Shown: positions 58,889 through 64,000 of the stretch, piece after piece
How positions within the stretch are numbered: the stretch's first letter is position 1
How the letters are laid out: every line of letters starts with the position of its first letter
NCBI RefSeq assembly: GCF_016924145.1
Contig: NZ_JAFFZO010000017.1
Location: forward strand, 42,006 to 106,005
Length of the DNA: 64,000 bases
Direction: 5' to 3'
Source of the DNA: Amphritea pacifica
Lineage (GTDB): Bacteria > Pseudomonadota > Gammaproteobacteria > Pseudomonadales > Balneatricaceae
Translations under genes and position numbers: made by a program
Notes under the pieces: generated by a model
The model's database searches: none
Told to the model about the DNA's origin: nothing
Seen by the model: the letters and a program-made list of their open reading frames with translations, nothing else

Positions 58889-59533
58889 ATGACGATGAAG
58901 TTTTATATGACACCCGGATCTTGCAGCACGGCGATCCATATTTTACTGGAAGAGGTGGAGGCTATTTTTGAAGTTCATCTGGTGGACCTCATGGCGGGCG
59001 ACAATAAAACCCCGGAGTATCTTCAGCTCAACCCCAAAGGCACCATTCCGGTGTTGGTCACCGATGATAATCTGGTGCTGACTGATTTCCAGTCGATGGC
59101 CTGGTGGATCGCCCGGCAGAACCCCAAAAAAACATTACTGCCGACGGACATTGCAAATGAATGCAGGGCGCTGGAGTTGATGAGTTATGCCGTCAACACT
59201 ATTCATGGGCAGGGCTTTACCCGTATTTTCACCCCTGAGCGATACTGCCTGCCGGGGTTAGACAACGGTGCCGGGTATGATGCCATTAAACAGCAGGGAG
59301 AGGAGATTGTCGCTAACGCGTTTGCCCTGCTTGAACCGGCCTTAGCCGGCAAAGACCTGCTGTTTGATCGTTTCTCGATTGCCGATGCGGCGCTGTTTTA
59401 TGTGATGTTCTGGGCCGACCGGATCAAGCAGCCGCTACCCGAGAGCTGTAAACGCTACTACCAAACCCTGTTAACCCGGCCAACGGTTCGACAGGTGCTA
59501 AGCGAAGAGGGATACGGCGCGATGTTCAGGTGA
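58889..59533 (+). CDS. glutathione S-transferase family protein
   Basis: About 214 residues from ATG 58889. The thioredoxin-like part is FYMTPGSCSTAIHILLEEV with LNPKGTIPVLVTDD and the glutathione-binding TDFQSMAWWIA. The all-helical C-terminal part (LLFDRFSIADAALFYVMFW) follows. By the Ser/Cys near residue 10 it is of the beta/GstB-like type. Single gene. Confidence 0.88.
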   Translation: MTMKFYMTPGSCSTAIHILLEEVEAIFEVHLVDLMAGDNKTPEYLQLNPKGTIPVLVTDDNLVLTDFQSMAWWIARQNPKKTLLPTDIANECRALELMSYAVNTIHGQGFTRIFTPERYCLPGLDNGAGYDAIKQQGEEIVANAFALLEPALAGKDLLFDRFSIADAALFYVMFWADRIKQPLPESCKRYYQTLLTRPTVRQVLSEEGYGAMFR

Positions 59534-59625
59534 TCAACCGGCGCAATCCGCTAAAAGAGCGACGGGCCGCTGAAAATGAAACGGGCTGACAAAAGAAGCA
59601 CGGCCCGCTTAAAGGAGTTAAATTG

Positions 59626-59655
59626 ATGACCGCTAAAAATTACCGCATCCGATAA
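59626..59655 (+). other. nine-codon frame with strong ribosome site
   Basis: AAAGGAG stands eight to nine bases before ATG, then MTAKNYRIR and a stop. It may be the start of a deleted gene or a leader peptide. No conserved sequence follows before the convergent regulator gene. Confidence 0.2.
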
Positions 59656-59718
59656 ACCGCATTGTTCCGAACAGTAAACGTCAGTATTACCTCTACTAAT
59701 TCAGACTGGATCCGACAA

Positions 59719-60222
59719 TTACCACAGATCCTCCATAAACCACGCGGTAAAACTAACCTTACTTGTTGTCCCGGATTTTTTATAAACACTGGTGAGCTGA
59801 TTACGCACAGTTTTCTCAGAGGTATTCCTGAAATCCGCAATCTCTTTAGCGCTAAAGCCCTTGAGGGTAAACAACGCAATATCGGACTCGCTTTCGGTTA
59901 ACTCCCATTTTAAAAACTGTTTCGTTATCTCCTCACCGAACATCCGCTTAGCATTGATCAGTTCTTCCGATGCCTGGGCCGAATGACTCCTGGCTACCTC
60001 AAGCTCAAGCAGCAATTGAGCATTGCGTTTCTCATGCGCCCGGGTATTCAAAAACAGCAACAACAGCAACGATAGCGCAAAGACAAACACCACAGACTCT
60101 TGCACAATATGCAGGACATTCGCTCCCTGCAACACATCCGCGACGATATCCGAAAAACTGGTGATAACAATTAACACAAAAAAAACCCGGATAAGGGCGT
60201 TCCACTTGTCTGCCTCGATCAT
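59719..60222 (-). CDS. membrane-tethered LuxR-type regulator
   Basis: About 167 residues from ATG 60222 after GGGGA. Two helices are at the N-terminus (LIRVFFVLIVITSFSDIV and VVFVFALSLLLLLFL), then a helical linker, and a LuxR-type helix-turn-helix (LTESESDIALFTLKGFSAKEI, then NTSEKTVRNQLTSVYKKSG). There is no receiver domain. It is divergent from the nitrobindin-like gene. What it senses is unknown. Confidence 0.8.
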   Translation of the reverse strand: MIEADKWNALIRVFFVLIVITSFSDIVADVLQGANVLHIVQESVVFVFALSLLLLLFLNTRAHEKRNAQLLLELEVARSHSAQASEELINAKRMFGEEITKQFLKWELTESESDIALFTLKGFSAKEIADFRNTSEKTVRNQLTSVYKKSGTTSKVSFTAWFMEDLW

Positions 60223-60492
60223 TATATCCCCATTACTCAGCATCCTTACTGACTGAGCGAGTGCCTAATTGTTTAACATTCATAGCATGTGACAAACATC
60301 CTATGCTTTGAAATCAATCACTTAAAAAATCACAGGGACGTAACTCCCATATAGCAACCGATAGTAATGACATAACATCGGTCTCACCTACTGACTACCA
60401 CTGCAGGCTTGAGTTCATTTTTGTTTGATTTTTTAATCAAGTGTAGTGGCAGCAAGGTGATACTACCCATCAACATCAAAATGGAAATTCCG

Positions 60493-61119
60493 ATGAAAAC
60501 GTTTAGACACCTACCTGCGATAGCTCTTACCGCTATCACTTTTTCACTGTCCTGTACTACACCGGCTATCGCTCAGGACCTTGACTTTGGGCCACTACAA
60601 CCGTTAATCGGCACATGGAAAAGCGTAACGCCCGGCGTAGACATCGCCCCCGGGAGAACAGGTTCAGCGGTTGGTGAAGGCGGCAAAGCCATAGAACCCT
60701 ACTACGAAGTCAGAACATTTGAAGCGGCGGCCGACGCGGTCAATGCCAGTGACCAGTCTCTGGTTGCGATCTACTACAAACAAGAGGTCTTCAGACAGCG
60801 TGACGATGCAAAATTTCATGACCAGCGGGGCTATCTGATTTACGATAAAAAGAACCAGATGGTCTATAACTCCTTCTGTGTTCCGAGATCCGTCTGCATT
60901 GTCGCAGAAGGCACAGCAGGCGTGAAAATGACACTGACAGCGCCTCAGAGAGGTATCGCTGAATCCTCTTATATGAGCAAAAATGCCACCAGCCAGACAT
61001 ATTCCATGACGCTGGATATTGCCGCAGACACGCTGTCCTACACACAAACAACGCAACTGAATATCTATGGCAAAGATTTCAGCCATACCGAAGCCGTTAC
61101 GTTAGAAAAGGTGCGTTAG
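60493..61119 (+). CDS. secreted nitrobindin-like (THAP4-type) beta-barrel protein
   Basis: About 208 residues from ATG 60493, with a signal peptide (MKTFRHLPAIALTAITFSLS, cleaved after AIA). The mature start LQPLIGTWKSVTPG and the later EPYYEVRTFEAA resemble the FABP-like heme-binding nitrobindin family. The proximal His is not clearly placed, so haem binding is unproven. A longer frame to 60409 lacks a site. It is divergent from the LuxR-type gene. Confidence 0.6.
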   Translation: MKTFRHLPAIALTAITFSLSCTTPAIAQDLDFGPLQPLIGTWKSVTPGVDIAPGRTGSAVGEGGKAIEPYYEVRTFEAAADAVNASDQSLVAIYYKQEVFRQRDDAKFHDQRGYLIYDKKNQMVYNSFCVPRSVCIVAEGTAGVKMTLTAPQRGIAESSYMSKNATSQTYSMTLDIAADTLSYTQTTQLNIYGKDFSHTEAVTLEKVR

Positions 61120-61291
61120 AAAAAAGGTGCGTTAATGTTTTAACGCGGCTCTCATAACGAGCGGTGGATCACACAAAACCGGGAGATATCCCGACAGGCC
61201 AGCCTTTGGTTAGCGACACCTGCTAAAGGCTGGCTCTATTTTGCTGCAATCTTTTTTCTATTCTCTACTGCGACGCCTGCCGGTCAACCGG

Positions 61292-61972
61292 TCAGCCCTG
61301 ACTTATACGTTGCAGTTCTGCCAGATCACAGCCCACTATCGCTTGCAGATTGTTGGTGATTTTCTCAGCACTCCAGTCCCACCAGGCGATTGCCAGCAAT
61401 TCAGCGATTGTCTGCGCATCAAAACGATACCGGATCACTCTCGCAGGGTTGCCACCGACCACACTGTAAGCGGGAACATCACTCACCACCACCGATTTAC
61501 TGCCAATTATCGCCCCACTGCCGACCTTAACCCCCGGCATAATGGTCGCCTCATAACCGATCCAGACATCATTTCCAATCACGGTATCACCTTTATAGGG
61601 CAGCGCATCGGCTTGTGGCATCACTTTCTCCCAGCCATTGCCGAAAATATAGAATGGGTAGGTAGAAAAGCCAGACAGCTGATGGTTAGCACCGTTCATA
61701 ATGAACTGCACATCTTTCGCGATGGCACAAAACCGGCCAATCACCAGTTTGTCACCAATAAAAGGAAAGTGGTAAAGCACATTGGTTTCAAAGCGCTCAG
61801 GGCCTTCGGGATCATCATAGTAGGTATAGTCACCCACAATGATATTGTCAGAGGTGATGTAGTGCTTCAGATAGCCTACCTGAGGGAACCCCTTCATGGG
61901 AGACTTATCGTCAGGGTTCGGACCATGTCCGTTAGCAGTTTGTCCGTCATCGCCGGGGGATTTACCGTTCAA
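61292..61972 (-). CDS. Vat/CatB-type hexapeptide acetyltransferase
   Basis: A 226-residue left-handed beta-helix acetyltransferase. It closely follows the Vat pattern: GPNP near 17-20, NVLYHFPFIGDKL, IMNGANH with catalytic His97, then STYPFYIFGNGWEKVMP and GDTVIGNDVWIGYEATIMPG. Vat enzymes acetylate streptogramin A; chromosomal relatives may have other substrates, so resistance is not shown. The N-terminal ~16 residues are extra. It is followed upstream by DUF2164 on the same strand. Confidence 0.85.
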   Translation of the reverse strand: MNGKSPGDDGQTANGHGPNPDDKSPMKGFPQVGYLKHYITSDNIIVGDYTYYDDPEGPERFETNVLYHFPFIGDKLVIGRFCAIAKDVQFIMNGANHQLSGFSTYPFYIFGNGWEKVMPQADALPYKGDTVIGNDVWIGYEATIMPGVKVGSGAIIGSKSVVVSDVPAYSVVGGNPARVIRYRFDAQTIAELLAIAWWDWSAEKITNNLQAIVGCDLAELQRISQG

Positions 61973-61999
61973 AATAGCGCCTCATACTCTGCCAGATTA

Positions 62000-62245
62000 T
62001 TATCCGACGGGTTTCTCAAGCTCCTCAACCAGATAACCGGTCTCCTCGGCTTTTGCCGCAAAGATATCCCGGGCATCAGACAGTCCACGGTTGTAAAACA
62101 CAGGCCCTATCTCCCTGGCAAAGAAATCCAGCAAAAACTCAGCTTCGAAACCACCGATCTCCTGGTCCAATTCATCGTTAAAGTATTTTTTGATATGACT
62201 GACAATCCGGTCAGTCTCATCTTTTGTAAACTTAATATCATTCAT
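62000..62245 (-). CDS. DUF2164 protein
   Basis: An 81-residue cytoplasmic protein: KYFNDELDQEIGGFEAEFLL and FFAREIGPVFYNRGLSDAR match DUF2164. Function unknown. It is 27 bases before the acetyltransferase gene and may share its transcript. Confidence 0.8.
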   Translation of the reverse strand: MNDIKFTKDETDRIVSHIKKYFNDELDQEIGGFEAEFLLDFFAREIGPVFYNRGLSDARDIFAAKAEETGYLVEELEKPVG

Positions 62246-62448
62246 AAAGGTCCCTCTTCAAACATATTCTGTTGAAAACTGATGGATACATCATTCAAGG
62301 TTAACGCTGGAGCACTGAGCCAGACTTGCAGAGCTATTGATAGAATAAGATCAAAGGGTTAACAGGATCGTTTCTCGGCATAGTCTGTGATTATAGAAAT
62401 CAAAGCTGTTTAATTTGAAAATATCAATTACCGTAACCGCAAGAGCTG

Positions 62449-63432
62449 TTAATAGGAATACTCCACAGAAAGGCTAACTGCAGTTGAGTCATGAGCGATG
62501 CCAGAAACATCTCCGTTAGAGTGGTACTTATCCCCAGTCGTCTTGTCGATCACCAGAGCACTACCTTTACCGGTCTTGAATTTTTGATAGTCTAAAGCAA
62601 GTCTTACAGACATGCGCTCCGTCACATTATAACCGCACTCAATGCCTGCACCGATAAATCGCTGCTTGTTCACTTTGTCCTTAAATTCTAAATCGCGCAA
62701 CAGGTGTTGATCTTCATCTTCGGACCATGCCCAGAGTGAGCCTTTAAGATATGTATTTACGAAAAACTTCTCGTAACCAGCGCCAACAGCGACCCCAAGA
62801 TAAGGAGCATATAACCACTGCTCGTATACAATACCGATTTCGTCAGGAAATGTTCCGCTAACATTCCGCCAGCCACCATTGATGGAATATATATATTCCC
62901 CGCCACGGTCATGCCATTTCCAATTATTAAACCTAAAGCCAAGCATAGGGGAAATAGAAATATTTTCTGTGAAAGAAAAATTATAAGAAAGGTTCATATC
63001 GATTATATAGCCATGATCAAGTCTATTCGAACCTTTGGAATAATCCGACCAATCTGAACTTATTTCCGGGTACCAATCTCTATCGACCATTGATCCACTG
63101 TTTTCACTCACAGCAGTCCATCCGCCGAGATTGAGCTGCAGATAGTCATTCCATCCTACAGAGATCCCTCCCCCTATCATGACGATATTTTCCAGATCCC
63201 AATTGAGTTCGCTAATTTTAGCCCCTGTTGTATCATAAACGTACTCATCAGACTGACCCGAAATTTTTTCTATCGATCCACGCAATCTTACAGCTATCAT
63301 ACTGTTATCAAATGTTGCCATGTCAGCCCCCATGCCCACATTCATCGTCCAGCCAATAGAGGGGAAAATGAAACTACAGACAGTAAGTGTCGCTAAAATG
63401 ATTAGCTTCGATTTCATTTTTTTGCTCAACAT
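62449..63432 (-). CDS. omptin-family outer-membrane protease
   Basis: A 327-residue protein (from ATG 63432; ATG 63417 is possible) with a signal peptide and a 10-strand barrel. All four omptin catalytic residues are in place: Asp117 and Asp119 in MVDRDW, Asp241 and His243 in EDEDQH. Other omptin marks are ISELNWDLEN and ARGG-like DRGGEYIYSINGGWRN. Omptins cut peptides at basic residues at the cell surface. The frame reading back to 63516 runs into transposase-derived DNA, which argues for the later start. Confidence 0.88.
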   Translation of the reverse strand: MLSKKMKSKLIILATLTVCSFIFPSIGWTMNVGMGADMATFDNSMIAVRLRGSIEKISGQSDEYVYDTTGAKISELNWDLENIVMIGGGISVGWNDYLQLNLGGWTAVSENSGSMVDRDWYPEISSDWSDYSKGSNRLDHGYIIDMNLSYNFSFTENISISPMLGFRFNNWKWHDRGGEYIYSINGGWRNVSGTFPDEIGIVYEQWLYAPYLGVAVGAGYEKFFVNTYLKGSLWAWSEDEDQHLLRDLEFKDKVNKQRFIGAGIECGYNVTERMSVRLALDYQKFKTGKGSALVIDKTTGDKYHSNGDVSGIAHDSTAVSLSVEYSY

Positions 63433-63640
63433 TTGAATGTGCTTCTTTTGCCCTTCAAGATTCCCTACAAGGCATCTATTATGTGATGGAACGGGGTCAA
63501 GTCTTGCGTTTTGCATCTCTGTTCACCGCCCGGCTTACCGTTGAATAACTGATTCCGAAATGCTCCCCTATCTCTTTCAGCGTATAGTGCTGACTTTGAT
63601 AGGCCTTGATCATTGCTTCGTTTCGATCAGGATTAACTCG

Positions 63641-63662
63641 TTCCCACGCTCCTGCGTGGGAA
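63641..63662. repeat. REP-like palindrome
   Basis: TTCCCACGC, loop TCCT, GCGTGGGAA: a perfect 9-bp stem. This 'TTCCCACGCTCCTGCGTGGGAA' element is common in gammaproteobacteria beside REP-associated transposases. Confidence 0.75.
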
Positions 63663-63671
63663 TGCATACCT

Positions 63672-63763
63672 TTAAGACCATCCTCAGAAAATAAATCTGT
63701 CCCCTTTTCTCGCCTTTTCTCGTTAAGACCATCCTCAGAAAATAAATCTGTCCCCTTTTCTCG
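63672..63763. repeat. 51-base tandem repeat, two copies
   Basis: A 41-base segment starting TTAAGACCATCCTCAGAAAA is identical at 63672-63712 and 63723-63763, so the period is 51. It contains AAATAAATCTGTCCCCTTTT, a sequence often found at the ends of REP-associated transposase genes. Confidence 0.85.
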
Positions 63764-63830
63764 ATTGTATTTCTCAGGATTCATCCTATCTCTCCGACAT
63801 GTTTGGACACGTAACGCTACCGCTCACAGG

Positions 63831-63931
63831 CAAAATTGCGAGCGCCAGCGAGTAATTTTGTCCTTGTGCAGCGGATTGATACTCATAGAGCCTTCTCCCC
63901 CAGCTTACTGTTTTCACACTAAGCTGGAAGG
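63831..63931 (+). ncRNA. structured leader of IS110-like element, possible bridge RNA
   Basis: Ahead of the transposase start lie two hairpins: CAAAATT / AATTTTG around a 16-base loop (63831-63860) and CCAGCTTA / TAAGCTGG around a 12-base loop (63900-63927), the latter possibly extended by CCTTC/GAAGG. IS110 elements carry a bridge RNA with two guide loops in a noncoding end. That this is one is inference. Confidence 0.35.
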
Positions 63932-63956
63932 CGACCAAACCAAAAGGAGAAGACCT

Positions 63957-64000
63957 ATGAGATTTTACACCAACAAACATCCTTTTTACTGCGGTATCGA
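63957..64000 (+). CDS. IS110-like transposase (start only)
   Basis: ATG 63957 after AAGGAGA begins MRFYTNKHPFYCGI, and the next bases fit Asp. This 'YCGID' start is what I expect of DEDD transposases of the IS110 group, where that Asp is the first catalytic residue. The gene leaves the window after 14 codons, so the call rests on this short piece. Confidence 0.5.
   Translation, partial: MRFYTNKHPFYCGI

Larger units (their letters stand above)
63497..63784 (-). mobile_element. remnant of a REP-associated transposase with repeats
   Basis: The C-terminal part reads NEAMIKAYQSQHYTLKEIGE then HFGISYSTVSRAVNR, a helix-turn-helix as found at the end of REP-associated tyrosine transposases. The catalytic domain is missing. 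The N-terminal part of the frame is only repeat DNA (the sequence KGTDLFSEDGL appears twice). It is a decayed copy. Confidence 0.65.

Noticed and set aside
61241-62275. 344-codon open frame on the plus strand
   Set aside because: It covers the acetyltransferase and DUF2164 genes in antisense, both clearly real by motif.
63672-63763. CRISPR array
   Set aside because: Only two repeat copies with a 10-base gap, no spacers of normal size and no cas genes.
63786-63980. 64-codon minus-strand frame at the right end
   Set aside because: It overlaps the start of the IS110-like gene and its leader in antisense, with no family match.

Overview
The window is a chromosomal segment of a gammaproteobacterium. 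Gene content and order fit the marine Oceanospirillales/Pseudomonadales side: hda-perM-DUF2066 divergent from purM-purN-DUF3108, a gltA / sdhCDAB-sucAB-lpd-sucCD block, rmf, rlmKL, a class 2 pyrD with DUF2835, and an iorAB pair. This is inferred from protein families, because no rRNA or tRNA gene lies in the window. Base composition is moderate and coding density high up to about 53.9 kb.

Layout. 1-7.2 kb: a pseudouridine synthase cut by the window edge, an RRM-like small protein, Hda, a PerM-type permease and DUF2066, divergent from purine genes purM-purN with DUF3108, YfcL and an Imm22-like protein in one run. 7.2-18 kb: mixed genes, with a decayed K+ channel, an alkyltransferase-like DNA repair protein, DUF3047, DeaD helicase, a Rap1a/Tai-like secreted protein, NhaA, MerR and AraC regulators around a LysE exporter, a MOSC protein, a lipoprotein serine protease with a secreted partner, and HlyU. 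18-31.3 kb: the TCA block, all on the minus strand (sucCD, lpd, sucAB, then sdhCDAB), with gltA divergent and clear promoters between sdhC and gltA. 31.4-45.9 kb: a duplicated-fold membrane protein, AmtB behind a sigma-54-type promoter, RlmKL, RMF, PyrD, DUF2835, BatD, an epimerase, riboflavin synthase, IorAB, a drug/metabolite transporter and a flavoprotein remnant. 45.9-53.9 kb: a seven-gene MoxR operon (BPSS1780-like, RDD, SpoIIM-like, DUF4129, DUF4350, MoxR, DUF58). 54-64 kb: an accessory region of small enzymes (two methyltransferases, GFA, cupin, gamma-glutamylcyclotransferase, GST), a membrane-tethered LuxR regulator, a nitrobindin-like secreted protein, a Vat-type acetyltransferase, DUF2164 and an omptin protease. 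It ends in mobile DNA: a remnant of a REP-associated transposase with tandem repeats, then the start of an IS110-like transposase.

How the genes work together. The central part makes a near-complete oxidative TCA segment (citrate synthase, 2-oxoglutarate dehydrogenase, succinyl-CoA synthetase, succinate dehydrogenase). PurM/PurN, PyrD and riboflavin synthase supply nucleotides and flavin. AmtB with its sigma-54 signal implies nitrogen control through RpoN/NtrC. RMF and DeaD point to stationary-phase and cold adaptation of ribosomes.

Points most worth a second look: the structured 170-nt leader of the IS110-like gene (a possible bridge RNA); a small dispersed hairpin repeat whose stem changes in a compensatory way between copies; the MoxR membrane operon, whose function is poorly known; and the lipoprotein protease with its unknown secreted partner. 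I saw no CRISPR array, prophage or secondary-metabolite cluster.
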